64,000 bases of DNA from Cryobacterium aureum (GCF_002954245.1 NZ_PPTG01000025.1:124001-188000); one strand, 5' to 3'. Positions 16,601 through 25,227 are shown, counted from the stretch's first letter. Notes: generated by a model not told the origin, from the sequence alone. Program-made: numbers and translations.

Positions 16601-17606
16601 GACCGTGCTCTTGCTGCCCTCGCTAACGACCATCGCGCCCGCCGCGTTTCTCGCCGACGACACCATGGTCGCCTGCTATGAACTCGGCGGTGGCTGGATG
16701 CACATCGGCCCGGCCAAGATCGGCCGCAAGGCCTTTCTCGGTAACAGCAGCATGGCCGGCCCCGGTCGCACCGTGCCGCGCAACGGGCTGGTCGCGGTGC
16801 TTTCGTCGACGCCGCGCAAGGCTAAGCGCGGGTCGAGCTGGCTCGGCAACCCGCCCTCGCGACTGCGCCGCAAACAAACGGATGCTGACGACTCGCGCAC
16901 GTTCCACCCTCCCGTTCGCCTGAAAGTCGCCAGATCGCTGTGGGAGCTGCTGCGCATCGTGGCCGGCTTCACCACCGCCTGGATCGCGCTGCTCGTGCTC
17001 GCCCTGCTCGACCTGCTCTGGCTGCAGCTCGGCCTCGGCGCGGCGATCGCCGTGTCGGGTGTGGTCATGCTCGCCGTCGGTGCGGTGGCCGCCGGGGTGA
17101 CGACGGTGGTCAAGTGGACGCTGGTGGGGCGAATCGATGCGTCGGAGCATCCGCTCTGGTCATCGTTCATCTGGCGCAACGAGGTGTCAGACAGTTTCGT
17201 CGAGATGGTCGCGCGCCCCTGGTTCGCCGAAAAGGCCTCCGGCACGCCGGCGCTCGCCGTGTGGCTGCGCACGCTGGGCGCATCGGTGGGGCGCGGCGTC
17301 TGGTGCGAGACGTACTGGCTGCCCGAAGCAGATCTGGTGCGGCTCGGCGACGGCAGCACCGTGAACCGCGGCTGTGTCGTGCAAACCCACCTCTTTCACG
17401 ATCGCGTCATGCAGCTCGACACGGTCAAACTCGCCGAGGGCGCAACACTCGGACCCAACGGTGTCATTTTGCCGGCCGCATCGATCGATGCTGGCGCGAC
17501 CGTTGGCCCGGGCTCGCTCGTGATGCGCGGCGAACAGGTGCCCGCGGGGGCTCTCTGGTCGGGCAACCCGATCACGCCCTGGCTCCAGCCGCCGTGGCAG
17601 CGGTGA
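13659..17606 (+). CDS. Pls/PosA-type single-module NRPS with acyltransferase-like membrane region
   Basis: A 1,315-residue synthetase. Residues 30-530 are an adenylation domain: A3 IFTSGSTGVPKGVAVTH near 178, A4 FDASCEEMW, A5 WNTYGPTEATVVACG near 320, A7 YRSGDLV, A10 PTRTSGKVDRAALPW. A peptidyl-carrier domain follows (DDDFFAQGGGSLSAAQFV near 555, Ser for phosphopantetheine). The rest has membrane segments (from about 640) and three left-handed-beta-helix acyltransferase-like parts (e.g. HIGADARIGSRSTLLGGAHV). This A-T-terminal-domain layout is that of Pls/PosA NRPSs such as epsilon-poly-lysine synthetase. There is no condensation or thioesterase domain. GTG start 13659 with GAGGAG upstream. 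Substrate and product not predictable. Confidence 0.88.
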   Translation: MSEHQHSQAGASGYAQSVLAAGHRARPARTLADILAVTAAQHPDALALEDAAGTISYRGLLRRVQAQANALSLAGVRRGDTVGIRIPSGTRDLYVSILATLFVGAAYVPVDADDPEERARLVFAEAHVVGIIGESSVFAPREGLDVQSLRSRRIEQFDDPALVFPNENIPTSDDDAWVIFTSGSTGVPKGVAVTHRSAAAFVDAEAGLFLQGEPIGTGDRVLAGLSVAFDASCEEMWLAWRNGACLVPAPRSLVRSGADLGPWLITHGITVVSTVPTLAALWPEESLEAVRLLIFGGEACPPELVARIATRGREVWNTYGPTEATVVACGALVDGVGEMRIGLPLDGWDLAVVDPAGRRVAEGETGELIIGGVGLARYLDAAKDAEKYAPHPQLGWARAYRSGDLVRFDRAGLVFAGRADDQVKLGGRRIELGEVDAALSALPGVAGGAAVVQTTPAGNHVLVGYIALSNANAPFDRPTALIRLREVLPAALVPLLAIVDALPTRTSGKVDRAALPWPLPASDDDAAALSTTAAWLAEAWASILGVPVTGPDDDFFAQGGGSLSAAQFVSAVRARHPETTVADLYDHPRIGSLAEELDARTPATPTVVRQVLPTPARSQFAQTVLGIPLHVLSGARWLVYLAIINNLLGLNGASFAPTLSWWWVALGFVLFVTPPGKMLIAVIASRLLLHDVMPGNYPRGGSVHLRLWLAEQIALLVDAASLAGAPWISYYARALGAEIGPDVDLHSLPPVTGLMTIGAQASIEPEVDLAGHWIDGDVLRIGHLHIGADARIGSRSTLLGGAHVGNGSEIEPGAAVSSRVPAGERWAGSPARRVGSARRPWPAERPARASRWLGAFAAGSVAMTAIPTIALVLGAIIVGAVVGHADTLGAAVLRAALIMPVAVVAGGLAYALLVIGFVRALGLGLREGYYPVRSRIGWQVWMTERILDGARTVLFPLYASLLTPTWLRLLGARVGVDVEASTVLLLPSLTTIAPAAFLADDTMVACYELGGGWMHIGPAKIGRKAFLGNSSMAGPGRTVPRNGLVAVLSSTPRKAKRGSSWLGNPPSRLRRKQTDADDSRTFHPPVRLKVARSLWELLRIVAGFTTAWIALLVLALLDLLWLQLGLGAAIAVSGVVMLAVGAVAAGVTTVVKWTLVGRIDASEHPLWSSFIWRNEVSDSFVEMVARPWFAEKASGTPALAVWLRTLGASVGRGVWCETYWLPEADLVRLGDGSTVNRGCVVQTHLFHDRVMQLDTVKLAEGATLGPNGVILPAASIDAGATVGPGSLVMRGEQVPAGALWSGNPITPWLQPPWQR

Positions 17607-17624
17607 ACGTGGAATAGTTGAACG

Positions 17625-18950
17625 ATGGCCACTGTGCAGACGACCCACGGCTCGGCCAGCGCTGGCGACCCCTACATTCCCACCGGCGGCAACGGCGGCT
17701 ACGTTGCCGAACACTACGATCTGAACTTGTCCTACCGGGTGGCGACCAACCGGCTGAACGCGACCGCCGTCATCACCGCGCAGGCCCTGACCCGTCTGGA
17801 CCGGTTCAGCCTCGACTTCGCCGGGCTGAGCGTGGAAAAGGTCACGGTCAACGGCGAGCGGCCGACCAAGGTCACGCATTCTTCGCGCAAACTCGTGATC
17901 AGCCTCGCCACCACGATTGAGGCCGGGGCGGTGTTCGCGGTGACGGTGCGCTATCGCGGGGCGCCACACCCGGTGCGCAGTGCCTGGGGCGATGTCGGCT
18001 GGGAAGAACTTGACGACGGCGTGCTCGTCTCCGGGCAGCCCTGCGGGGCCGCGTCCTGGTTTCCCTGCAACGATCACCCGAGCAACAAGGCCACCTATCG
18101 GATTGAGATCGCCTGCGAATCCGGCTACACCGTGGTGTCGAACGGGGTGTTGTCGGCGCGGTCGAGCCGGTCGGGCCGCACCAGCTGGACCTTCGATGTG
18201 CGCGAGCCGATGGCGACCTACCTCGCCACGGTGCTGATCGGCCGCTACCGCCGCCGCGACCTGGTCGCCGCTCCGGTCGCGCACAGCCTGTACTTTCCGA
18301 CCCGGCTTGCGAGCCGGGTCGGCACTGACTTTGCCAGCCTCACCGAGATGATCGCGTTCTTCACCGACCGGTTCGGCCCGTACCCGTTCGCGTCGTACTC
18401 GGTGGTCGTGACCGATGATGAACTGGAGATTCCGCTCGAGGCGCACGGCCTGGCCGTGTTCGGCAGCAACCACGTCGACGGGGAGCACGGCAGCGACCGC
18501 CTGATCGCCCACGAACTGGCGCACCAGTGGTACGGCAACAGCCTCACCGTGGCCCGCTGGCAGGACATCTGGCTGCAGGAGGGTTTCGCCTGCTATGCGG
18601 AATGGCTCTGGGAGGAGCAGCGCGGCGGTCGTACGGCAGACGCCCTCGCCGTGCTGCACCGCGGCAAGGTGGCGGCCCTGCCCTGCGACATCGTCGTCGG
18701 CGATCCCGGTCCACACGCCATGTTCGACGACCGCGTCTACAAGCGGGGCGCGCTCGCCCTCCACGCCATTCGCAAATCGCTCGGCGACGAGGCGTTCTTC
18801 TCGGCCCTGCGTGCCTACACCGCGGCCAGGCGGCACGGGCAGGTCTCCACCGACGACTTCGTGGAGTTCTTCTCCGAACACACCGGCAGCCGGGCGATTG
18901 GCGGGTTCGTGGCCCGCTGGGTGCAGCAGAGAGCGCTGCCGAGCCTTTAG
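17625..18950 (+). CDS. M1-family metallo-aminopeptidase, short form
   Basis: A 441-residue zinc peptidase. The N-terminal beta-rich domain (residues 1-200) precedes the thermolysin-like catalytic domain with LIAHELAHQWYGNSLT and WLQEGFACYAEWLWEE (HExxH-x18-E) near residues 290-330. The exopeptidase GxMEN motif is the variant PLEAHG, which keeps the Glu. It lacks the large C-terminal domain of PepN. It starts 18 bp after the NRPS, suggesting co-transcription, though such short M1 enzymes are common housekeeping proteins. The cytoplasmic location is inferred because no signal peptide is seen. Confidence 0.88.
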   Translation: MATVQTTHGSASAGDPYIPTGGNGGYVAEHYDLNLSYRVATNRLNATAVITAQALTRLDRFSLDFAGLSVEKVTVNGERPTKVTHSSRKLVISLATTIEAGAVFAVTVRYRGAPHPVRSAWGDVGWEELDDGVLVSGQPCGAASWFPCNDHPSNKATYRIEIACESGYTVVSNGVLSARSSRSGRTSWTFDVREPMATYLATVLIGRYRRRDLVAAPVAHSLYFPTRLASRVGTDFASLTEMIAFFTDRFGPYPFASYSVVVTDDELEIPLEAHGLAVFGSNHVDGEHGSDRLIAHELAHQWYGNSLTVARWQDIWLQEGFACYAEWLWEEQRGGRTADALAVLHRGKVAALPCDIVVGDPGPHAMFDDRVYKRGALALHAIRKSLGDEAFFSALRAYTAARRHGQVSTDDFVEFFSEHTGSRAIGGFVARWVQQRALPSL

Positions 18951-18959
18951 CCGAGCCTA

Positions 18960-19330
18960 GGGGAGCTCGACGTTGGGCCACTCGGCTGCCCGGCTGCCCG
19001 GCTGCCCGGCGGCGCGGCGCGTGACGTGCGCCAATACGCGGCAGTTCGATGTCGGCCCGCTTCGTGCTGGCGAGGTCTGGTGCGCGGGTATTGAGCCAGT
19101 GCGCGAGACGTGCGCCAGTGCGGGGGAGTTCGCCGTCGGGCCGCTCGGAGCCGCCCAGAGGTGCTGCGCGGGTATTGAGCCAGTGCGCGGGAGTTCGGGG
19201 GAGGCGGTGGCTCCGGCGGCCTCGGCTACGCAGGAGTTGCGCCAATGCGCGGGACTTCGTGCCTGGTCAGTACTCCCGCGTGATGTGACGGGCTGGACCT
19301 GCGCCAGTGCGCGGGTGTTTCCGCCTCCCA
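18960..19330. repeat. Intergenic imperfect repeats (GCGCCARTGCGCGG type)
   Basis: This 440-bp non-coding gap contains three exact 8-bp units CGGCTGCC (18983-19006). Four imperfect copies of a motif centred on TGCGCCARTRCGCGGSAGTT lie near 19026, 19111, 19237 and 19299. Two identical 24-bp copies at 19082-19105 and 19166-19189 are spaced 84 bp apart. The organisation suggests a family of short interspersed intergenic repeats. No gene seen on either strand. Confidence 0.6.
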
Positions 19331-19390
19331 CGCAGCGGCGTGCCTCCCGCACGGCGTGAACTGGACGGCTGCGAGCGGTCACACCGAGTT

Positions 19391-20077
19391 TTAGAGCACC
19401 GAAAGGCTCGGGGGTCGCGGGCCGAGCACGGCCAGGGTGCCCACCAGCCCGGGGCCAGCGTCGAAGCCCACAACGTGCACCCGGCTCAAATCGAGGGTTG
19501 CGGTCGGCCAACTCAGCAGAGCGGATGCCTCGGCTCCGGTTCCGGCAGAGGCAGAGCCAGAGCCAGAGGCTTCGGCTCCGGCGGACGCCCCGGCTCCCGC
19601 GGAGGCGCCCGCCTCGCCCAGCCCGACCGTCAGCTCCTGAGGGTCCACCGTCAGGCCCTGGCCCGAGAGCTTCAGCAGTGCCTCCTTCGTGGTCCAGAGC
19701 CGGGCGCGGGTCCGGTCGCGCTCGGCGGATGGCATCCGCTGCAGTGCAAAGCGCTCGTCGGCATTGAAGGCGACACCGTCGAACCCCGCCCGGGCCACGG
19801 CCGCCAGGCTCTCGATGTCGACCCCGATCGGCCCGGCGAGTGACACCGCGACGACCACGGCATCGCCGGCGCGGCTCAGGCTCACGAAAGCGCCCCGCGG
19901 CCGAAGTACCCGCGGACGCCCATGTGCGCCGCCGCAGCGTGAGCAGCGCTGCTCGATGGTGACCGCCGCCAGGTCAACGTCGCAGACCCGGGCAACAGCG
20001 GCGGCGAGCAGTGCACGGTCGGTCTCGGGAAGCGGCGCGCGCGGTTGTAAAAAGAGGGAAACATCCGTTTGCGGCAC
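19391..20077 (-). CDS. 4'-phosphopantetheinyl transferase (Sfp-type)
   Basis: A 228-residue enzyme that transfers phosphopantetheine from CoA to the Ser of carrier domains. Sfp-type motifs are GVDIESLAAVARAGF (magnesium Asp and Glu) near residue 85 and ARLWTTKEALLKLSGQGL near 125. An Ala/Gly/Ser low-complexity stretch of about 28 residues (from GEAGASAGAG) interrupts the C-terminal part. The gene is 1.8 kb from the carrier-domain NRPS, the only PCP-bearing gene in the window, and is convergent with the M1 gene. It probably activates that NRPS; this is inference from proximity. Confidence 0.85.
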   Translation of the reverse strand: MPQTDVSLFLQPRAPLPETDRALLAAAVARVCDVDLAAVTIEQRCSRCGGAHGRPRVLRPRGAFVSLSRAGDAVVVAVSLAGPIGVDIESLAAVARAGFDGVAFNADERFALQRMPSAERDRTRARLWTTKEALLKLSGQGLTVDPQELTVGLGEAGASAGAGASAGAEASGSGSASAGTGAEASALLSWPTATLDLSRVHVVGFDAGPGLVGTLAVLGPRPPSLSVL

Positions 20078-20127
20078 GACCTAACCGTACCCGGGTGGCA
20101 CACTGGAACATCGAGCAAGGAGAGCCA

Positions 20128-21144
20128 ATGGCGCTGGTGGACAACGCGGTCTACGTGGACGGGCACCGGGTTGCCACGCCGCCGAGCCTCGACGAGACCT
20201 TCGAAGTGATGAAAGAGAAGGAGGGTTTCGGCTGGATCGGGCTGTACCGGCCGAGCGAGGAAGAAGTGCGGGCCGTCGCGACCGAGTTCAGCCTGCACCA
20301 CCTGGCCGTGGAAGACGCCCTCAAGGGCCACCAACGCTCAAAGATCGAGCGGTACGCCGACATTCTGTTTATCGTGCTGCGCCCGGCGCGCTACATGGAC
20401 GACGAAGAACGCGTAGAATTCGGCGAACTGCACGTGTTCGTCGGCCCCGATTTCGTGGTGACCATTCGCCACGCCGAGTCGCCCGACCTCGCTCTGGTGC
20501 GCGAACGGATGGAGAGCACCCCTCATCTGCTCGCCCTCGGCCCGGAGGCCGTGCTCTACGCCATTCTCGACCAGGTCGTCGACGAATATGGGCCTGTCGT
20601 GGCCGGGCTCGAGAATGACATCGACGAGATCGAAGACCAGCTGTTCGACGGCGACCCGGAGGTGAGCCGGCGCATCTACGCCCTCTCCCGTGAGGTGATT
20701 GAGTTTCAGCGGGCCACCCAACCGCTCGTGAGCATGTTCGAGGCGATGCAGCGAGGCTTCGACAAATACAACGTGGACCTCGAACTGCACCGGCACCTGC
20801 GCGACGTGCTCGACCACACCCTGCGCATCGTGGAGCGCGGCGACGCGTTTCGGCAGCTGCTGCAGAACGCCCTCACCGTGCACAGCACCCTGGTGGGCCA
20901 ACGCCAGAACGATGAGATGCGGCACCTGTCGGAGACAAGCCTCGCGCAGAGCGAGGAAGTGAAGAAGATCTCCAGCTGGGCGGCCATTCTGTTTGCGCCA
21001 ACCCTGGTGGGAACTATCTACGGCATGAACTTCGACCACATGCCCGAGTTGCATTGGCCGCTGGGCTACCCGTTTGCGATCACCCTGATGCTGGCCATGG
21101 GAATCAGCCTTTACGCCGTTTTCAAACGACGGGGCTGGTTGTGA
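20128..21144 (+). CDS. corA: CorA-family magnesium/cobalt transporter
   Basis: A 338-residue CorA transporter. A soluble N-terminal alpha/beta domain and long stalk helices lead to two C-terminal membrane segments (ISSWAAILFAPTLVGTIYG and YPFAITLMLAMGISLYAVF). The signature YGMN (GMNFDHMPEL) lies between them, and the tail is basic (FKRRGWL). It forms a homopentameric Mg2+ channel in this family. The ATG at 20128 has AAGGAGAGCCA upstream; an in-frame start at 20011 would overlap the divergent PPTase gene. Confidence 0.9.
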   Translation: MALVDNAVYVDGHRVATPPSLDETFEVMKEKEGFGWIGLYRPSEEEVRAVATEFSLHHLAVEDALKGHQRSKIERYADILFIVLRPARYMDDEERVEFGELHVFVGPDFVVTIRHAESPDLALVRERMESTPHLLALGPEAVLYAILDQVVDEYGPVVAGLENDIDEIEDQLFDGDPEVSRRIYALSREVIEFQRATQPLVSMFEAMQRGFDKYNVDLELHRHLRDVLDHTLRIVERGDAFRQLLQNALTVHSTLVGQRQNDEMRHLSETSLAQSEEVKKISSWAAILFAPTLVGTIYGMNFDHMPELHWPLGYPFAITLMLAMGISLYAVFKRRGWL

Positions 21145-21223
21145 GCCTGCAGATTGCAGCAGAAACCCGCGAAACCCCGACCGCCTCAGGGCAAACCGGT
21201 GATTTGCCAATTAGGGTATCCCT

Positions 21224-24200
21224 GTGTGGCACCTCGATAAGAAACAAGATGACGACGACGTGCTTTCCAAGTACCTGGGCGCCGTCCCTGTCGACCCGCA
21301 AAACGTGACCAGCCCACACAACCTCAGTCTGGGCGACCCGGCCTTCATCGCCGGCAACATCGCCGAGCCGGTCTGGCAGCGCTGGCGCGACGAACTGGCA
21401 GCCCTCGGCGGACGCTCGCCCCTGCTGCACTTCACCGACGAAGCCCGCACCCGCATCGAGCTGAGCGCCACGCATCCCGGCGGCCTGCCTCAGTTCATCA
21501 TCGGCAAGACCACCCTGCTGTCCAACCTCATTCGCGATGAACTTGCGCTGCGTAACGCCCGCCTGGCCGCGAACGAGATCACCCAGAAGGGCATCGAACT
21601 GCGCTCCATGCGCGGCCTCGAATCGGTCAACCTCGCTATCGGTCTCGCCGAATGGCGCTATCAGGATGTGGATTACAGCGCTCCGGTGCTGCTGCGTCCC
21701 CTCGCCATTCGCCGGTACGGGCGCGATTACGAACTCAAGCTCAAGGGTCAGCCCTTTCTCAACCCCGAGCTCGCTCGCGCCCTGAAAGACCAGTTTCAGA
21801 TCGTGCTCGACGCCGACGCATTCGTGGCGCTCGCCGTGACCAACGGCGCGTTCAAACCTCAACCGGTGATCGACCGCCTGCGCGGGCTGACCTCGCACCT
21901 GCCCTGGTTCAACGTCGTGCCGCGTCTGGTGGTCTCGAGCTTCGCCGACGTGGGTCGGGCGCTCGCCGCCGATGCGTCGAACCTCGACCATCCGCTGCTC
22001 GACGCCGTCGCCGGCAACAAGACTGCCCGCCGCAACATCGAGACCGCCTACAACCCAGTGGTTCCGATCGGACAGGATGCCCGCCCGCCGGCCACCGACA
22101 CGCTGCTCGGCGACGCCGACTCGGAGCAGGAGAACGTCGTCGCGCAGATCGCGGCCGGCAATTCCCTCGTTGTGAAAACCCTGCCCGGTACCGGCGGCAC
22201 CCAGACGATCGTGAATGCGATCGGCTCACTCGTGGCGCAGCACAAGCGGGTGCTCGTGGTGAGCGCCCGCCGTTCGAGCCTCGACGGTATCCACGGTCGC
22301 CTGGTGCAGGTGGGCCTACCCGGCATCGCGGTCACCCCGCGCACCCTGCGCCGCGACCTGATCCAGTCAATCACCCGCAACGAGAAAGCCGCCCAGCCGC
22401 GGGTCGGCGACGTCGATGACGCCCTCGTGCGCCTGCGCAAGGTGCTGCTCGACTACCGATCGGCGCTCACCCGCCGCGACTCGGCACTCGGCGTCTCCGT
22501 ACTCGACGCGCTCGGCGAACTGGCCCGCCTCGCCCAGCTGCCCGAGCCGCCCTCGACCACGGCCCGCCTCGACCGGCACGCCCTCGAACTGCTCGCGCAC
22601 TCCCGGTCGGCCGCCGCCAACACCCTGATCAAGGCCGCCGTGCTCGGCGAATTCCGCTACGGCCCCGGCGACTCGCCCTGGTACGGCGCCTCGTTCACCT
22701 CCACAGCGGATGCCTCCAACAGCCACCAACTCGCCAAACGCATCAACCAGATTGAACTGCCGCGGCTGCTCGAACGAGCCAACGGCCTCATCGGCCAGAC
22801 CCGGCTGCGCCCATTCGAGACGATCAACGAACTCGGCATCTACCTGCGCCTGCTGCTGGACATTCGCGAAACCCTCGACAAGTTTCAGCCCGGCGTCTAC
22901 GACCGGTCACTGACCGAGCTGATATCCGCCACATCGTCGCGCCGCGAATCATCCGAGATGAGCTCGGCCAGCCGTAGGAGACTGCGGAAGCTCGCGGAGG
23001 AATACCAGCGACCGGGCGTGCGGGTCACCGACATGAACGAGAGCCTGCGCCGCATCCAAAGCCAGCGCACGCTCTGGCAGCGTTATGCGGCTGCCGGTGT
23101 CACCCCGGAGGTGCCGGTCGGCATCAATGATGTGCACGTCGCCTTTCAGCGTGTTTCTGAAGATCTCGGTCTGCTTGACGTGCCGCTCGGCACGATTGGC
23201 ACGACGCGCGCTCTCGCCGGGCGTCAGATCAATGAGCTCGTGTCGATGATCTCCGGCCTCGCCGCCGAAAGCGAGGTGCTCGCGAACCTGCACGAGCGCA
23301 CCGCACTGCTGGCGACCCTGCGCGAGCACAACCTCGACCCGCTGATGACCGACCTGTCCCAGCGGCACGTGTCGGAAGAGAACGTCGCCGCCGAGCTCGA
23401 GCTGGCCTGGTGGCAGTCCGTGCTCGAGATCATGCTCGCGAGCGACCGGGCGTTGCTCGGCGCCAACACGGGGGTACTTGACCGCCTCGAGGCCGATTTC
23501 AAACTCGTCGACGAGGCGCACGCATCCGCTACCGGCAAGCTGCTGGCCTGGCTGCTGGCCGAAACGTGGAAGATCGGCGTCGTCGACTTTCCCGAGGAAG
23601 CCGACCAGCTGCGCCGGCTGCTGCGCGCCGACCGCGCCACCCCTGCACGACTCAACGAGGTCGCCCCGCACCTCGGCCGCGTGCTCGCCCCGGTCTGGCT
23701 GGCCTCGCCCTATGAGATCGCCGGGATCAGCGACCAGATCACCTTCGACACCGTTCTGCTCGTCGACGCCGGAGCGACGACCCTCGCTGAAAACGTCGGC
23801 GCGATTCGTCGCGGCCGTCAGATCGTGGCGTTCGGCGACCCGGTCACCCAAACCCCGTCGGCCTTCGAGACCGGTATCGCCGCATCGGGCGAGGTGGCCG
23901 CGCCCGAGGTCTCCGTCGACGCCCTGCACGCCGACTCCGCCCTGGCCCGCCTCGGCGAGCTACTGCCGACCCTCACCCTTACCCGCAGCTACCGGGCCGG
24001 CGGCGAAGACCTCGCCGAGCTGGTCAATCACCGTTTCTACGGCGGACGCATCGACTCCCTGCCCTGGGCCGGCAGTTTTCTCGGCCATGGCAGCCTCACC
24101 ATCAACTATGTGGCCGGCGGCCGCGGCATGCCAGACGCCGACAGCGGCGCCATCGAGAGCGTTGACGCGGAGGTCGTGAAGGTCGTCGACCTGGTGCTCG

Positions 24201-24994
24201 ACCACGCCTCCAAACGCCCGCGCGAATCGCTCATGGTGATCACCGCGAGTACCCGGCACGCCGTGCGCGTTCAGCAGGCCGTACTCGCCGCCTTCGCCAA
24301 ACGCACCGACCTGTCGGACTTCATTCTGAAGGACCGCAGCGAACCGTTCACCGTGCTCACGCTGGAGCAGGCCGTTGCACAAAGCCGCGACCGGGTCATC
24401 TTCTCGATCGGTTACGGCCGTACCCCGCACGGACGACTGCTGTCGAACTTCGGTTCGCTCGGCGAGCCCGGCGGCGAACGCCTGCTCGCGATTGGCATGA
24501 CTCGCGCCCGCCGCGCACTCGACATCGTCTCCTGCTTCCGCCCCGCCGACATTGACGAGGACCGCCAGCGCCACGGCATCCTCGCGCTGTCGCAGGTGCT
24601 CAGCGAAACCGAAGCTCGCCGCGACGAAGTGCAGGTTCCCGACGCGAGCGAGGCCATGCTGGTCGACCTTGGCGGCCGCCTCGAGAAGCTCGGACTCAGC
24701 GTGCGCCTCGGCCACCGCAGCAAGCTCGCCCTCGCCGCCTCATACGGCACCCGCGCGATCGTCGTCGAAACGGATGCCGTTGTCAATCGTGCAAGCCTGC
24801 GCGAGTCCCTGCGGCTGCGGCCCGAGGTGCTGCGCCGCCTCGGCTGGCACTACCTGCGCGTGCACAGCTTCGAGCTGTTCAGCAATCCCGACGCGGTCGC
24901 GGCGCGCGTCGCCGCCATCGCCGGTGTGCCCAAAACGGATGCCTCACCCTTCTCCACCGGAGAACCCATCGCTCCGAAGCGTCCCGGCGCGTGA
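21224..24994 (+). CDS. Large SF1-helicase-like protein with degenerate ATP-binding motifs
   Basis: A 1,256-residue protein with the layout of Upf1-like superfamily 1 helicases. The N-terminal 300 residues contain LSATHPGGLPQFIIGKTT. A P-loop region VKTLPGTGGTQTIVNAIGSL lies near 325-345. A DExx-box region FDTVLLVDAGATTLAE lies near 845. C-terminal helicase motifs (TLTRSYRAGGEDLAELVNHRFY; IGMTRARRALDIVSCFRP) precede a DUF559-like end (LGWHYLRVHSFELFSNPDAV). The Walker A Lys is replaced by Gly (GTGGTQT for GTGKTQT) and the DEA of motif II by DAG, so ATPase activity is doubtful. GTG start 21224 is the best available. Function unknown; helicase ancestry clear. Confidence 0.8.
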   Translation: MWHLDKKQDDDDVLSKYLGAVPVDPQNVTSPHNLSLGDPAFIAGNIAEPVWQRWRDELAALGGRSPLLHFTDEARTRIELSATHPGGLPQFIIGKTTLLSNLIRDELALRNARLAANEITQKGIELRSMRGLESVNLAIGLAEWRYQDVDYSAPVLLRPLAIRRYGRDYELKLKGQPFLNPELARALKDQFQIVLDADAFVALAVTNGAFKPQPVIDRLRGLTSHLPWFNVVPRLVVSSFADVGRALAADASNLDHPLLDAVAGNKTARRNIETAYNPVVPIGQDARPPATDTLLGDADSEQENVVAQIAAGNSLVVKTLPGTGGTQTIVNAIGSLVAQHKRVLVVSARRSSLDGIHGRLVQVGLPGIAVTPRTLRRDLIQSITRNEKAAQPRVGDVDDALVRLRKVLLDYRSALTRRDSALGVSVLDALGELARLAQLPEPPSTTARLDRHALELLAHSRSAAANTLIKAAVLGEFRYGPGDSPWYGASFTSTADASNSHQLAKRINQIELPRLLERANGLIGQTRLRPFETINELGIYLRLLLDIRETLDKFQPGVYDRSLTELISATSSRRESSEMSSASRRRLRKLAEEYQRPGVRVTDMNESLRRIQSQRTLWQRYAAAGVTPEVPVGINDVHVAFQRVSEDLGLLDVPLGTIGTTRALAGRQINELVSMISGLAAESEVLANLHERTALLATLREHNLDPLMTDLSQRHVSEENVAAELELAWWQSVLEIMLASDRALLGANTGVLDRLEADFKLVDEAHASATGKLLAWLLAETWKIGVVDFPEEADQLRRLLRADRATPARLNEVAPHLGRVLAPVWLASPYEIAGISDQITFDTVLLVDAGATTLAENVGAIRRGRQIVAFGDPVTQTPSAFETGIAASGEVAAPEVSVDALHADSALARLGELLPTLTLTRSYRAGGEDLAELVNHRFYGGRIDSLPWAGSFLGHGSLTINYVAGGRGMPDADSGAIESVDAEVVKVVDLVLDHASKRPRESLMVITASTRHAVRVQQAVLAAFAKRTDLSDFILKDRSEPFTVLTLEQAVAQSRDRVIFSIGYGRTPHGRLLSNFGSLGEPGGERLLAIGMTRARRALDIVSCFRPADIDEDRQRHGILALSQVLSETEARRDEVQVPDASEAMLVDLGGRLEKLGLSVRLGHRSKLALAASYGTRAIVVETDAVVNRASLRESLRLRPEVLRRLGWHYLRVHSFELFSNPDAVAARVAAIAGVPKTDASPFSTGEPIAPKRPGA

Positions 24995-25224
24995 GCAGCC
25001 CTGACGGCGAGTCCCGCCAGGGCGCGGACCGCTTAGGTACCGAGCGTCAGCCCATAGTGAAGGTGGCGGGCAAGGCGCGGCGCGCCCGGCTATTGCCGGC
25101 GCCGGACACGGATCCGAACCCGCACCCGCCGGTGCTGCGCGAAGAGGGTGGCGTCGCGCACACCGGAAGCGCGCCCAGCGCGAACGAGGCGCAATTGCGG
25201 CAGGATCGTCCGCCGCACTGGTAG
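24991..25224 (+). CDS. Small conserved Pro/Arg-rich protein
   Basis: A 77-residue protein whose GTG start overlaps the stop of the helicase-like gene (GTGA), so it is co-translated with it. It is polar and probably disordered, with a basic centre (KVAGKARRARLLPAPD) and a tail NEAQLRQDRPPHW. The RPPHW-type ending recurs in small actinobacterial proteins at this locus. No domain recognised. It is convergent with mscL with no spacer between. Confidence 0.6.
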   Translation: MSSPDGESRQGADRLGTERQPIVKVAGKARRARLLPAPDTDPNPHPPVLREEGGVAHTGSAPSANEAQLRQDRPPHW

Positions 25225-25227
25225 TTG

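Noticed and set aside
17187-18881. A 564-codon minus-strand frame over the NRPS end and the M1 gene
   Set aside because: High-GC shadow frame opposite genes with clear motifs; no family resemblance.
18960-19330. A CRISPR array
   Set aside because: Copies are imperfect and unevenly spaced, spacers are not of constant length and no cas genes are present.
18957-19511. A 184-codon minus-strand frame over the intergenic repeats
   Set aside because: Its repeated peptide pattern comes from the DNA repeats; it overlaps the PPTase end and has no start signals.
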